From contig NZ_SLXP01000007.1 in NCBI RefSeq assembly GCF_004343075.1, positions 1-64,000 of the forward strand: a stretch of 64,000 nucleotides of DNA. The letters are read 5' to 3'. The translations under genes were made by a program, and so were the position numbers. Of this stretch, positions 8,349 through 17,394 are shown piece by piece. The notes under the pieces are model-generated. The model searched no databases. It was not told where the DNA came from and saw only the letters and a program-made list of their open reading frames with translations. This DNA is from Rhodovulum marinum (GTDB lineage: Bacteria > Pseudomonadota > Alphaproteobacteria > Rhodobacterales > Rhodobacteraceae). Within the stretch, counting starts at the first letter, position 1. Every line of letters starts with the position of its first letter.

Positions 8349-8780
8349 TCAGGGCGCGGCCTTCAGCCGGTCGAGATACCCGCCGGCCCCGCGCCGCGCG
8401 GCGCGGCGCCAGTCGGCCCCGGTCTGGCGGGCGGCCAGGGCGGCGGCGATCTCGACCTCGTCGAAGCCGCAGGCGCGCGCCATGGGATACTGGTCGGCGA
8501 CCAGGTGGCCCGCCGCCCTGAGCCGGCCGCGAAAGCCCATCCGCCGCAACTCGCGCGCCAGGGTGAAGCCGCGCCCGTCGGAAAACACCGGGAAGGCGAT
8601 GCGGATCGCGGCGATCCGGGGCAACAGCCCGGCCAGCGCGGCAGGATCGTCGCCGGGCGCAAGATCGACGCATCGCGGCGCGCCGGGGTCGAGATCGGCC
8701 AGCGGCACGAAGCAATCGCCCGGCCCCGCCGGGGCGATGCCGGCATCGGTGACCAGAACGGTGTCGCCCGGGCCGGTCAT
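8349..8780 (-). CDS. DUF934-family protein of the assimilatory sulfite reduction operon
   Basis: 143 residues from the ATG at 8780, which overlaps the cysH stop by 4 bases. DUF934 proteins follow cysI/cysH in many alpha- and betaproteobacteria and are usually described as accessory to sulfite reduction; the biochemical role is not established. The recognisable stretch is the C-terminal half (FPVFSDGRGFTLARELRR, HLVADQYPMARACGFDEVE), which is the family signature. It is the last gene of the cysG-DUF2849-cysI-cysH-DUF934 operon. Confidence 0.85.
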   Translation of the reverse strand: MTGPGDTVLVTDAGIAPAGPGDCFVPLADLDPGAPRCVDLAPGDDPAALAGLLPRIAAIRIAFPVFSDGRGFTLARELRRMGFRGRLRAAGHLVADQYPMARACGFDEVEIAAALAARQTGADWRRAARRGAGGYLDRLKAAP

Positions 8781-9526
8781 CCCGCACCCCCCGCCCCGGC
8801 CCGGCGCAGCACGCGGCCGCCCGCGAAATGGATGCCGCATTCTTCCTTGGCGCGGCCGCGCCAGCGCCCGGCGCGCGGGTTTTCGCCGGGCGCGACGGGG
8901 CTGGTGCAGGGCGCGCAGCCGATCGAGGCATAGCCGCGGGCGACCAGCGGGTGCCGCGGCAGGGCATGCACGTCGATATAGCGGCGCAGATCCGCAGCGG
9001 ACCAATGCAGCAGCGGGTTGACCTTGACCCGACCGGCCGGGTCCAGTTCGACCGGGGCGATGGCGGCGCGTGCGCCGGTCTGGTGCCGCTTGCGCCCGGT
9101 GATCCAGGCGCCGTAGCCCGCAAGCGCCGTTTCCAGCGGCCGCACCTTGCGCAGCGCGCAGCAGCGGTCGGGGTCGGTTTCGTGCAGCGTGCCATCGGGA
9201 TCGGCGGCGGCCAGCGCCAGCGGGTCGGGGCGCACCACCCGCACCCCGGTCAGGCCCAGCGTTTCGGCCACCCCGCGCTGGTAGGCCAGCGTTTCGGGGA
9301 ACAGCATCTCGGTATCAATGAACAGCACCGGCAGGCCCGGGTCGATCCGCGCGACCATGTGCAAGAGCACCACCGATTCCGCCCCGAAGGACGACACCAG
9401 CGCGATGCGCCCGGCGAAGGCGTCCAGCGCGCGGGTGAGCACCGTTTCGGGCGGGGCGCCGTCGAGCGTGGCGTTCAACGCGGCCACCTGTTCCCCGGCG
9501 GGGTCGAACCCGGTCTCAGGCCGCAT
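8777..9526 (-). CDS. cysH: Adenylyl-sulfate (APS) reductase, CysH
   Basis: 249 residues. The PP-loop region reads VSSFGAESVVLLHM. The pair Cys-Cys in DRCCALRK and the C-x2-C in GCAPC give the four ligands of a 4Fe-4S cluster, which marks the APS-reducing (plant-type) class rather than the PAPS-only enterobacterial form. The C-terminal KEECGIH motif carries the redox cysteine. It reduces APS to sulfite for cysteine synthesis. The ATG at 9526 has GGGGAGG upstream inside cysI and overlaps its end by 11 bases; longer starts lie further inside cysI and have no site. Confidence 0.93.
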   Translation of the reverse strand: MRPETGFDPAGEQVAALNATLDGAPPETVLTRALDAFAGRIALVSSFGAESVVLLHMVARIDPGLPVLFIDTEMLFPETLAYQRGVAETLGLTGVRVVRPDPLALAAADPDGTLHETDPDRCCALRKVRPLETALAGYGAWITGRKRHQTGARAAIAPVELDPAGRVKVNPLLHWSAADLRRYIDVHALPRHPLVARGYASIGCAPCTSPVAPGENPRAGRWRGRAKEECGIHFAGGRVLRRAGAGGAG

Positions 9527-11171
9527 CGTCCGCCTCCCCTTCGCCATAAAGCGCCTGCTGGAACGGGGCGAGGCCGACCCGCCGGAACACCTCGGCAAAG
9601 GTTTCGCCCGCGTCGCGGCGCAGGTCGAGATAGGCCAGCACGATCCGTTCCACCGCGCCGACGATCTGATCGGCGGAAAAGCCCGGCCCGGTGCGCTGGC
9701 CGATCGCCGCGGTGTGCGTCGGGTCGCCGCCCAGCGTCACCTGGTAGGTCTCGACGCCCGCGCGTTCGAGACCCAGGATTCCGATATCGGCCACATGGTG
9801 ATGCGCGCAGGCATTGATGCAGCCCGAGATGTTCAGCCGAAGCGGGCCGATCTGGTGTTCCAGCCTGAGCGCCTCGAAATGCTGTGCGATCCGCTGCGCG
9901 ACGGGAATCGACCGCGCGGTCGCCAGCGCGCAGTAATCCAGCCCCGGGCAGGCGATGATGTCGGACACGAGCCCCGCGTTGGCGGCGCCCAGCCCGGCGC
10001 CCGCCAGCGCATCGAACAGCGCGGGCAGGTCGGCCTTGCGCACATGGGGCAGCACGACGTTCTGGCGTGGCGTGATGCGCAATTCGTCATGGCCGTAGCG
10101 CTGGGCCAGGTCGGCCAGCATCCGCATCTGCGCCGCGGTCGCATCGCCCGGCACCTGTCCGGGCGTTTTCAGCGAGACGGTGACGATGGCATGGTCCGCG
10201 CGGCGGTGGGCGGCCAGGTTGGTGTCGCACCAGGCGCGAAAAGCGGGGCTGCCGGGCGGGATCGCCGGCGGGCCGTCCCGAAAGGCGGGGGGCGCGAACT
10301 GCGCCTTGATCCGGGCCAGCATCTGCTGGTCTGCACCGCGGAATTCGGCCCGCGTCTGCGCGAAACGCGCCTCGACCAGGTCGCGCAGGCGGTCAAGGCC
10401 CATCTCGTGAACCGCGATCTTTATGCGCGCCTTGTACTTGTTGTCCCGCCGGCCCAGCCGGTTGTAGACGCCGAGGATCGCCTCGACGTAAGGGAGCAGG
10501 TCCGCCGCGGGCAACGCCGCGCGCAGCACCCGGCCCAGCATGGGCGTGCGCCCCAGCCCGCCGCCGACGCTGACCTCGAACCCGATCCCGTCGCCCAGCC
10601 GCACCAGCCGCAGGCCGATATCGTGGGCGGCGGTCACGGCGCGGTCTTCCTCGGCGCCGGTGATGGCGATCTTGAACTTGCGCGGCAGGAACTGGAATTC
10701 CGGGTGGTCGGTGGACCATTGCCGCAACAGTTCGGCGTAAGGCCGGGGATCGGCGATCTCGTCCGCGGCGGCCCCGGCGAAGGGGTCGGCGGTGACGTTG
10801 CGTACGCAATTCCCCGAGGTCTGGATCGCGTGCATGCCCACATCGGCCAGCGCCTCCAGCATGTCGGGCACGTCGCGCAGGTGGGGCCAGTTGAACTGGA
10901 TGTTCTGGCGCGTGGTGAAATGGCCATAACCGCGGTCCCAGCGGTCCGCGATCATCGCCAGCTGGCGAATCTGGCGGGCGTTCAGCGTGCCATAGGGGAT
11001 CGCCACGCGCAGCATGTAGGCATGCAGTTGCAGGTACAGGCCGTTCATCAGGCGCAGCGGCTTGAACTCGTCCTCGGTCAGGCGGCCGTCGATGCGGCGT
11101 TCCACCTGGTCGCGGAACTGGCGCACACGGGCGCGGACGAAATCGTCGTCGAACTGGGAATAGGCATACAT
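9516..11171 (-). CDS. cysI: Sulfite reductase (nitrite/sulfite reductase family), CysI
   Basis: 551 residues, the usual length. Two ferredoxin-like and two sirohaem-binding halves are present; the coupled 4Fe-4S/sirohaem ligands are the C-x5-C in ACPGLDYC and C-x3-C in SGCINAC near the C terminus, and arginine-rich sites such as TTRQNIQFNW line the sirohaem pocket. It reduces sulfite to sulfide with six electrons. The start MYAYSQFDDDFV follows an AAGGAT site 5 bases after the DUF2849 stop. No CysJ-type flavoprotein is nearby, so electrons may come from ferredoxin (inference). Confidence 0.93.
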   Translation of the reverse strand: MYAYSQFDDDFVRARVRQFRDQVERRIDGRLTEDEFKPLRLMNGLYLQLHAYMLRVAIPYGTLNARQIRQLAMIADRWDRGYGHFTTRQNIQFNWPHLRDVPDMLEALADVGMHAIQTSGNCVRNVTADPFAGAAADEIADPRPYAELLRQWSTDHPEFQFLPRKFKIAITGAEEDRAVTAAHDIGLRLVRLGDGIGFEVSVGGGLGRTPMLGRVLRAALPAADLLPYVEAILGVYNRLGRRDNKYKARIKIAVHEMGLDRLRDLVEARFAQTRAEFRGADQQMLARIKAQFAPPAFRDGPPAIPPGSPAFRAWCDTNLAAHRRADHAIVTVSLKTPGQVPGDATAAQMRMLADLAQRYGHDELRITPRQNVVLPHVRKADLPALFDALAGAGLGAANAGLVSDIIACPGLDYCALATARSIPVAQRIAQHFEALRLEHQIGPLRLNISGCINACAHHHVADIGILGLERAGVETYQVTLGGDPTHTAAIGQRTGPGFSADQIVGAVERIVLAYLDLRRDAGETFAEVFRRVGLAPFQQALYGEGEADDAA

Positions 11172-11175
11172 CGGC

Positions 11176-11460
11176 TTATCCTTCGGCGGGGCGCGCGGGG
11201 CCGCGGGCGCGGACCCGTTCGCGGAACTCGACGGGGCGGGGGCCGAACGCCCCCGGCCGGACGGCGGCAAGATAGGGGGCCACCACGCGGTCGGGCCGGG
11301 CCGCGGCCTGGGCAAGGCGCGCCTGGGCCCGGGCGGGTTCGGACAGCAGCTCGGCATCGGCCAGCGCGCGCGACCAGTTGCCGCCCGGGGTCAGCCAGAT
11401 CGCGTCCCCGGTCAGCAGGTCGTTCGCCGTGACGACGGCGGGCAGGGCGATGCGGGTCAT
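11176..11460 (-). CDS. DUF2849-family small protein of the cys operon
   Basis: 94 residues, starting MTRIALPAVVTANDLLTG and containing the WLTPGGNWSRAL motif typical of DUF2849 proteins. These are regularly found between cysG and cysI in alphaproteobacteria; the function is unknown. The ATG overlaps the cysG stop by 4 bases, and the stop is 4 bases before the cysI start, so all three are one transcript. Confidence 0.85.
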   Translation of the reverse strand: MTRIALPAVVTANDLLTGDAIWLTPGGNWSRALADAELLSEPARAQARLAQAAARPDRVVAPYLAAVRPGAFGPRPVEFRERVRARGPARPAEG

Positions 11461-12818
11461 GGCGCCACCTCGGCAAGCGGCGCCGGGGCGGCGGTTGCCG
11501 CGCGCGGGGCGAGGCCCAGCATGAGAACCGCGGGCCCCCGCAGGTCGGCCGCGGCAATCTCTGCCGCCAGCCGGCCCAGACGGGCGGCGAGGATGCGTTC
11601 GTCCGGGCGGCCCGCGTTCTCGACCACGCTGACGGGCGTGTCCGGGCGCGCGCCATGCATCAAGAGCCGCCCCTGGATGAACCGCGCGGCGCGCTTGCCC
11701 ATGTAGATCGCGGCGACGGTGCCGGGGCGGGCCAGCGCGGCCCAGTCGTGATCGGCCAGCCCGTCGGTTTCCTGCCCGGTGAGCAGGCGCAGTTCGGAAT
11801 TGCGGCCGCGCCGGGTCAGGCTTTGGCCCAGCCGCGCGGCCGCCGCCGAAGCGGCGGTGATCCCGGGCAGGATCGCCCAGTCCAGCCCCGCCGCCGCGCA
11901 GGCATCGATTTCCTCGTCCAGCCGGCCGAACACCCCCGGGTCGCCCGATTTCAGCCGCACCACCAGCGCGCCCGCCCGTGCACGGTCGACGATCAGGCGG
12001 TTGATCGCGTCCTGCGGCATCGCGGGGCCAAAGCCGGTCTTGCCCGCCTCGACGATCTCGGCCTCGCGCCGGGCAAGTTCCAGGATCGGCTGCGGCACGA
12101 GCCGGTCGTGGATCACAACGTCGGCCCGGTCGAGCGCGCGGCGCGCACGCAGCGTCAGGTCGTCGGGATCGCCGGGGCCTGCGCCGACGAACAGGACGCG
12201 GCCCGGGACCGGCGACGGGGCGTCCTGCGGGGCGGGCGCCGCGGGCGCGGTGTCGCCCGCCAGCGCGCGGTCGAACAGCGCGGCCCAGTAGGCGCGGCGC
12301 GCCCGGCCCGGCGGCAGCGCCTCGGCCTGCGGGCGCAGCGCGCGGGCACGGTCCAGCACCCGGCCCAGACCGGCGGGCAGGTGTTCCTCCAGATGCGCCT
12401 TGATCTTGCGCGCCAGAACCGGCCCCGCGCCCTCGGTGCCGATGGCGACGACCAGCGGGTCGCGGTCGACCAGCGCGGGCGTCAGGAAGGCGCTGGCCTG
12501 AAGGTTGTCGACGATGTTGCAGGGCACGCCGGAAGCGGCGGCAAGTGCCGCGACGCGGGCGTCTTCCTGGGCCTCTTCGTTGGCGGCATAGACCAGCCGC
12601 AGCCCGGCCATGTCCGCCGCCCCGATCGGGCGGGGCAGCACGATCAGGCGGCCCTTGGCCGCCCATCCGGCGATAACCGGGTCGATCTCGGCGGCGTGAA
12701 CCTCGATCCGGGCCTCGGTTTTCAGCAGCAGGCGCAGCTTGGCCACCGCGGCGGCGCCGCCGCCCGAGACGGCCACGCGCTGATCGGCGACACGCAGGAA
12801 GACGGGAAAGAACTTCAT
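11457..12818 (-). CDS. cysG: Sirohaem synthase, CysG (uroporphyrinogen-III methyltransferase / precorrin-2 dehydrogenase / ferrochelatase)
   Basis: 453 residues. The N-terminal part (about 1-200) is the NAD-dependent precorrin-2 dehydrogenase/ferrochelatase with the nucleotide loop VSGGGAAAVAK; the C-terminal part (about 208-440) is the SAM-dependent uroporphyrinogen-III methyltransferase with VGAGPGDPDDLTLRA and RLKSGDPGVFGR. It makes the sirohaem needed by CysI, its operon partner. The start codon follows a GAGGTG site. First gene of the operon. Confidence 0.94.
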   Translation of the reverse strand: MKFFPVFLRVADQRVAVSGGGAAAVAKLRLLLKTEARIEVHAAEIDPVIAGWAAKGRLIVLPRPIGAADMAGLRLVYAANEEAQEDARVAALAAASGVPCNIVDNLQASAFLTPALVDRDPLVVAIGTEGAGPVLARKIKAHLEEHLPAGLGRVLDRARALRPQAEALPPGRARRAYWAALFDRALAGDTAPAAPAPQDAPSPVPGRVLFVGAGPGDPDDLTLRARRALDRADVVIHDRLVPQPILELARREAEIVEAGKTGFGPAMPQDAINRLIVDRARAGALVVRLKSGDPGVFGRLDEEIDACAAAGLDWAILPGITAASAAAARLGQSLTRRGRNSELRLLTGQETDGLADHDWAALARPGTVAAIYMGKRAARFIQGRLLMHGARPDTPVSVVENAGRPDERILAARLGRLAAEIAAADLRGPAVLMLGLAPRAATAAPAPLAEVAP

Positions 12819-12915
12819 CGGACACCTCGTGAAAAGATGCCGGATTTAGAACATTTTTCCGCCATTGGCGCCATATGAGCGGGCGAATAAGGATATTTTC
12901 ACTCCGCTTGCGGCA
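12819..12915 (-). promoter_or_regulatory. AT-rich upstream region of the cysG operon (candidate promoter/operator)
   Basis: The 97 bases before cysG are clearly richer in A and T than the surroundings and include ATTTAGAACATTTTTCC and, in the other half, GAATAAGGATATTTTCAC (both as written on the plus strand). The repeated short units (GAACATTTTTCC and GGATATTTTCAC) could be binding sites for an Lrp/AsnC- or CysB-type regulator. This is a guess from composition and similarity of the two words; no known consensus was matched with confidence. Confidence 0.35.
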
Positions 12916-13001
12916 CATGCCGAAACACCGGCCCGGCGCGGGCGGGGTTGGCGTGCCGCCCGGCCCGGGCCGGGCGCGCCGCGTGGGAAACCCGCCCCGC
13001 C

Positions 13002-13808
13002 CTAGCCGCGCATCGCGAAGAAATGGTCCGTGGGCCCGTGCCCCCGCCCCACCGTCAGACGCCCCGCCCCGCGGATCGCGCCCAGCGTATAGGCCTTGGC
13101 CTCCCGCGCGGCCTGCAGCGGGTCGCGGCACAGCGCAAGCTGGGTGGCCAGCGCCGCCGACAGGGTGCAGCCGGTGCCGTGGGTGTTCGCCGTCGCCACG
13201 CGCGGGGCGGGCAGCCAGACGCGCGTGCCGGATGAGAGGAACAGGTCGGGGCTGTCCGCGCCCGAAAGATGCCCGCCCTTCAGCAGAACCGCCCCCGCGC
13301 CCAGCGCGGCCAGCGCGGCCAGCGCCTCGCCCTGGCGCAGCATGTCGTCCTCGGTCGCGGCCTCGGGGATGCCCAGCAGGTCGGCGGCCTCGGGCAGGTT
13401 GGGGGTGATGACCGTGGCGATCGGCACCAGCGCCGCGCGCAGGGCGGCGACCGCGTCCTCGGCCAAGAGCCGGTCGCCGCCCTTGGCGACCATCACCGGG
13501 TCCAGCACCACCGGCACGCCGCGCCCTGTCAGCACCTCGGCCACGGCGTGGACGATGGCGGCCGAGCCCAGCATGCCGATCTTGACCGCGTCCACGCGGA
13601 TGTCGTCGAACACGGCGGCGACCTGGGCCGCGACGAAATCGGGCGCGAGCAGTTGCGCGGCGCGCACCCCTTGGGTGTTCTGCACGGTCAGCCCGGTCAG
13701 CGCGGCCATGCCATAGCCGCCATTGGCCGAGATCGCCTTGAGATCGGCCTGGATGCCGGCCCCGCCCGAAGGGTCGGACCCGGCGATGGAAAGGATGTTG
13801 GGGATCAT
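13002..13808 (-). CDS. thiD: Hydroxymethylpyrimidine/phosphomethylpyrimidine kinase, ThiD
   Basis: 268 residues of the ribokinase fold: start MIPNILSIAGSDPSGGAGIQADLK, middle VLDPVMVAKGG, and anion hole NTHGTGCTLSAA with the catalytic Cys/Asp-type region. It phosphorylates HMP and HMP-P for thiamine synthesis. The ATG overlaps the thiE stop by 4 bases, and it is the last gene of thiM-thiE-thiD, a salvage set behind the TPP riboswitch. Confidence 0.94.
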   Translation of the reverse strand: MIPNILSIAGSDPSGGAGIQADLKAISANGGYGMAALTGLTVQNTQGVRAAQLLAPDFVAAQVAAVFDDIRVDAVKIGMLGSAAIVHAVAEVLTGRGVPVVLDPVMVAKGGDRLLAEDAVAALRAALVPIATVITPNLPEAADLLGIPEAATEDDMLRQGEALAALAALGAGAVLLKGGHLSGADSPDLFLSSGTRVWLPAPRVATANTHGTGCTLSAALATQLALCRDPLQAAREAKAYTLGAIRGAGRLTVGRGHGPTDHFFAMRG

Positions 13809-14410
13809 GCGGTGCTCCATGTCCGGGCAAGGGTGCGGGCGGCCTGTTCGGGGTCGGGCGCGGCGGAAATGGCCGAGACGACGGCGAGCCCGGCGCAGCC
13901 CGCGGATTTGAGATCGGGGATGTCGGCGGCCCCCACCCCGCCGATGGCGACCGCGGGCACCGGGGCCGCGCGGACGATGCGGGCCAGCCCGTCGAGGCCC
14001 AGCGGGGCGGCGTGGTCGGGCTTGGTCGCGGTGGCGCGGACGGGACCGACACCGATGTAATCGACCACCCCCGGCGAGAGGGCGGCAAGTTGCGCCCCGG
14101 TCTCGATCGACAGGCCCAGGATCGCGCGCGGGCCGAGCGCCGCGCGGATCCGCGCCGGGTCGCCATCGGATTGGCCGATATGCAGCCCGTCCGCCGCGGC
14201 GGCCAGCGCGACGCGCAGCCGGTCGTTCACGATGAGCGGCACGCCCAGCGGCGCAAGCCGGGCGCGCAACCGGCGGGCCCGGGCGATCATCGCGGCATCG
14301 GGGGCGTGCTTGTCGCGGAGTTGCACCATGGTGGCCCCGCCGCGCACCGCCGCCAGGACCAGCGCATCGGGCGCGCCGTCGGGCGTGACGAAATAGACGG
14401 ACAGGGTCAT
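13805..14410 (-). CDS. thiE: Thiamine-phosphate synthase, ThiE
   Basis: 201 residues, a TIM barrel with QLRDKHA near residue 30, the loop VNDRLRVAL, HIGQSD, the pyrophosphate loop GVGPVRATATKPD, and the late AIGGVG phosphate-binding motif. It joins HMP-PP and thiazole phosphate into thiamine monophosphate. It overlaps thiM and thiD by 4 bases on each side, so the three are translationally coupled. Confidence 0.94.
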   Translation of the reverse strand: MTLSVYFVTPDGAPDALVLAAVRGGATMVQLRDKHAPDAAMIARARRLRARLAPLGVPLIVNDRLRVALAAAADGLHIGQSDGDPARIRAALGPRAILGLSIETGAQLAALSPGVVDYIGVGPVRATATKPDHAAPLGLDGLARIVRAAPVPAVAIGGVGAADIPDLKSAGCAGLAVVSAISAAPDPEQAARTLARTWSTA

Positions 14411-15198
14411 GCCGCCGCCACCCGTGCCCCGGCGGCCAGATCGTCGGGCGTGACCGCGGCCAGCGCATCGAGGAAGGCGACCTGGAAACTGCCGGGGCCG
14501 CGCGCCCCGTCGCCCGCGCGTTCGCCCGCCAACCCGTAATAAGCCAGTGCGGCGGTGGTGGCGGCGGCGCGGTCATCCGCCCCGGAGACGAAGGCCCCGA
14601 CGATCCCGGTCAGCGAACAGCCAAGCGCGGTGACCAGCGGCATCAGCGGGTGGCCGTTCGACACATGCCAGCCGCGCGTGCCGTCGGTCACGAAATCGAC
14701 CGGGCCGGTGACGGCGACCACGGCGCCGGTCTGCGCGGCCAGGGCCCGCGCGGCGGCCTCGGCCTCGGCCACGCCATCGGTGGCATCCACGCCCTTGCCG
14801 CCGACGCCCCGGCCCGCCAGCGCCAGGATTTCCGAGGCATTGCCGCGCACCACGGCGGGCCCCATATCCAGCAGCCGCGCGGCGGTGTCGCGCCGCAACC
14901 GGCTGACCGCAACGGCCACCGGGTCGAAAACCCAGGGGATGGCGTTGTCGCGGGCGGTTTCCACGGCCTTGAATATCCCGCGCATCCACGCGGCGTCGGC
15001 GGTGCCGAAATTGATCGTCAGCGCCCCCGACAGGGCGGTGATCTCGGCGATCTCTTCCTCGGCATGAGCCATGGCCGGCGAGGCGCCCGCCGCCAGCAAG
15101 ACGTTCGCCATAACGTTCATCGCCACGAAATTGGTGATGTTCAGCACCAGCGGCGCCTGCGCGCGCATGGTGGAAAGGTGGCTGCCCCAGTCGGTCAT
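14407..15198 (-). CDS. thiM: Hydroxyethylthiazole kinase, ThiM
   Basis: 263 residues: LVLNITNFVAMNVMANVLLAAG at the N terminus, VFDPVAVAVSRLRR, VRGNASEILAL and the C-terminal catalytic loop TALGCSLTGIVGAF with the family Cys. It phosphorylates the thiazole alcohol in thiamine salvage. The ATG at 15198 has a GGAAGGAG site; a longer open frame upstream passes through the TPP riboswitch and is rejected. Confidence 0.94.
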   Translation of the reverse strand: MTDWGSHLSTMRAQAPLVLNITNFVAMNVMANVLLAAGASPAMAHAEEEIAEITALSGALTINFGTADAAWMRGIFKAVETARDNAIPWVFDPVAVAVSRLRRDTAARLLDMGPAVVRGNASEILALAGRGVGGKGVDATDGVAEAEAAARALAAQTGAVVAVTGPVDFVTDGTRGWHVSNGHPLMPLVTALGCSLTGIVGAFVSGADDRAAATTAALAYYGLAGERAGDGARGPGSFQVAFLDALAAVTPDDLAAGARVAAA

Positions 15199-15261
15199 TC
15201 CGTGCTCCTTCCGACGAGGCGGCAGGAATGACGGGAATGCGCGCCGATGGGGCAAGGCATT

Positions 15262-15342
15262 CGCGACTCCCTCCGCCAGCATGATCTGGTTCAGGTTCAA
15301 AGGGTGCTTCTCAGCCCGGGTGGCCCCGGACGCCCCTGTCAC
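15262..15342 (-). promoter_or_regulatory. TPP riboswitch (thi box) upstream of thiM
   Basis: On the minus strand the leader reads GGGGCGTCC...GGGCTGAGAAGCACCC, then TTTGAACCTGAACCAGATCA, then TGCTGGCGGAGGGA. These are the conserved CTGAGA and ACCTGA...GATCATGCTGGCG...GGGA parts of the thi box. It sits 64 bases before the thiM start. There is no obvious terminator hairpin with a U run between aptamer and start, so control is more likely at translation initiation, by hiding the GGAAGGAG site (inference). Confidence 0.93.
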
Positions 15343-15475
15343 GCGCGCATGGAAGCACGCCAAAGCGCCGAGCGAAAGCCCCGCGGCGCGGAAATTGCGC
15401 CGCAGCCCCGGGACCGCTTGCTTTCCCCGGGGCGCGGGCGTGCTAGGGTCTGCGGTGACCTGCACGGAGAACGCC

Positions 15476-17335
15476 ATGGCCCTGACCGCCCGTTCGACCC
15501 TTGCCGCGGCGCTTGTCGCCGGTCTTGCCGCCCTGCCCGCGCGGGCCGACGAGGGGGCGACGGTCACCCGGCACGGCATTTCCGCCTTCGGCGCGCTGAA
15601 ATACCCCGAAGGTTTCGCCCATTTCGACTATGTGAACCCCGACGCGCCCAAGGGCGGCACGATGAGTTTCCGCGGCACCGGGGCCTCGCGCACCTTTGAC
15701 AGCCTGAACCCGTTCATCCTGGCGGGCGAACCGGCGCAGGGGCTGGAGCGCATCTATGACACGCTGATGGTGCGCGCCCATGACGAGCCCGACGCGGTTT
15801 ACGGCCTGCTGGCCGAAAGCGTGACCTATCCGCCGGACCGGTCCTGGGTGGTCTACCGGCTGCGCGCGGGCGCGCGGTTCGCCGATGGCGACCCGGTCGA
15901 GGCCGAGGACGTGGTGTTCACGCTTGAGACGTTGCAGGCCCAGGGCGCGCCCGCCTACCGCATCCGGCTGAAGGACGTGGCCGGTGTCACCGCGCTGTCG
16001 CCGTCCGAGGTGCGGGTGGAGTTCGCCGAAGGGGCGGCGACGCGCGATTTGATCGCCGATGTGGGCCAGGTGCCGATCCTGCCTGCGCATTACTATGACA
16101 CCGTGGCCTTCGACCGCTCGACGCTGACGCCGCCGCTGGGGTCGGGGCCCTACGTGGTGCAGGAGGTCGACGCGGGCCGGTCGATCACCTATTGCCGCAA
16201 CCCCGATTACTGGGCGGCGGAGTTGCCGGTGAATGTCGGCAAGAACAATTTCGACTGCTATCGCTATGAGTATTTCGCCGACAACACCGGCGCGTTCGAG
16301 GCGTTCAAGACCGGTGCCTACCTGTTCCACGAGGAATTCACCTCGGCGCTGTGGGCCACGAATTACGGCTTTCCGGCCATCGAGCGGGGCTGGATCCTGC
16401 GCGAGGTGATCGGGGATGACCGGCCCTCGGGGGCGCAGGGGTTCTGGATGAACCTGCGGCGGCCGCAATTCGCCGACCCCCGCGTGCGCGAGGCCATCGC
16501 GATGATGTTCAACTTCGAATGGTCGAACCGGACGCTGTTCTATGGGCTTTACCAGCGCACCGACAGTTTCTGGGAAAACTCGGGGATGCAGGCCGAAGGG
16601 CTGCCGCAGGGGGACGAACTGGCGCTGCTGGAGGAATTCCGCGACGCGTTGCCCGACAGCGTGTTCACCGCCCCGGCCGTCACACCGCGCGTTCTGTCGC
16701 CCGAGCGCAACCTCGACCGGCGTGCGCTGCGCGAGGCGGGCGCGCTGCTGGACGCGGCGGGCTGGACGACCGACGACCGGGGGCTGCGCCGGAACGCGGC
16801 GGGCGAGACGCTGCGGGTGGAATTCGTGTCGGACAGCCCCGCCTTTGAACGGATCGTGCTGCCCTATATCGAGAACCTGACCCGGCTGGGGGTGGACGCG
16901 GTGCAGACCCAGGTGGACGCCGCGCAGATGCAGCAGCGCCAGGAAGAGTTCGACTATGACGTGACCATCGCGCGGTTCGTGCTGCCGCTGAGCCCGTCGA
17001 TCGAGTTGCGCACCCTGTTCGGCAGCGAAAGCGCCGAGGCGCCGGGCAGCAACAACCTGGCGGGGATCGCCGACCCGGTGGTGGATGCGTTGATCGAACG
17101 GGTGCTGGCCGCGCCCGACCGCGCGACGCTGGAAACCCGGGTCAGGGCGCTGGACCGGGTTTTGCGGGCGAAACACCTGTGGGTGCCGAACTGGTACAAG
17201 GGATCGCACTGGATCGCCTATTGGGACGTGTTCGGAAAGCCCGCCGAAAAGCCGCCCTATGACCGGGGCACCGATTACTGGTGGTGGGACCAGGCGAAAT
17301 ACGAGGCGTTGCAGGCCGAAGGCGCGCTGCGTTAG
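15476..17335 (+). CDS. Extracellular solute-binding protein, family 5 (YejA-like oligopeptide/microcin C type)
   Basis: 619 residues with a signal peptide at 1-24 (ALVAGLAALPARA). Family 5 features: KYPEGFAHFDYVNPDAPKGG near the N terminus, LAESVTYPPDRSWVVYRLR, and the C-terminal WVPNWYKGSHWIAYWDVF...TDYWWWDQAK, which is typical of YejA. The protein would deliver oligopeptides or related compounds to an ABC importer, but no yejBEF-type permease or ATPase genes follow; they must lie elsewhere. The start has a GGAGA site. A long in-frame extension upstream is an artefact of GC-rich sequence. Confidence 0.88.
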   Translation: MALTARSTLAAALVAGLAALPARADEGATVTRHGISAFGALKYPEGFAHFDYVNPDAPKGGTMSFRGTGASRTFDSLNPFILAGEPAQGLERIYDTLMVRAHDEPDAVYGLLAESVTYPPDRSWVVYRLRAGARFADGDPVEAEDVVFTLETLQAQGAPAYRIRLKDVAGVTALSPSEVRVEFAEGAATRDLIADVGQVPILPAHYYDTVAFDRSTLTPPLGSGPYVVQEVDAGRSITYCRNPDYWAAELPVNVGKNNFDCYRYEYFADNTGAFEAFKTGAYLFHEEFTSALWATNYGFPAIERGWILREVIGDDRPSGAQGFWMNLRRPQFADPRVREAIAMMFNFEWSNRTLFYGLYQRTDSFWENSGMQAEGLPQGDELALLEEFRDALPDSVFTAPAVTPRVLSPERNLDRRALREAGALLDAAGWTTDDRGLRRNAAGETLRVEFVSDSPAFERIVLPYIENLTRLGVDAVQTQVDAAQMQQRQEEFDYDVTIARFVLPLSPSIELRTLFGSESAEAPGSNNLAGIADPVVDALIERVLAAPDRATLETRVRALDRVLRAKHLWVPNWYKGSHWIAYWDVFGKPAEKPPYDRGTDYWWWDQAKYEALQAEGALR

Positions 17336-17394
17336 CGGGCTTTGACCGGGGGCGCGGGCGGGCGTACCCTGCGGCGGCACAAGGAGGATCAGCG

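Noticed and set aside
11176-14166. A 996-residue open frame on the minus strand across cysG and thiD
   Set aside because: Only its last 94 residues are real (DUF2849). The rest is a shadow of cysG, thiD and their gap in another frame, with Arg/Gly/Pro-rich sequence.
14407-15579. Longer thiM starting at 15579
   Set aside because: The extension runs through the TPP riboswitch; the ATG at 15198 has a good ribosome site.
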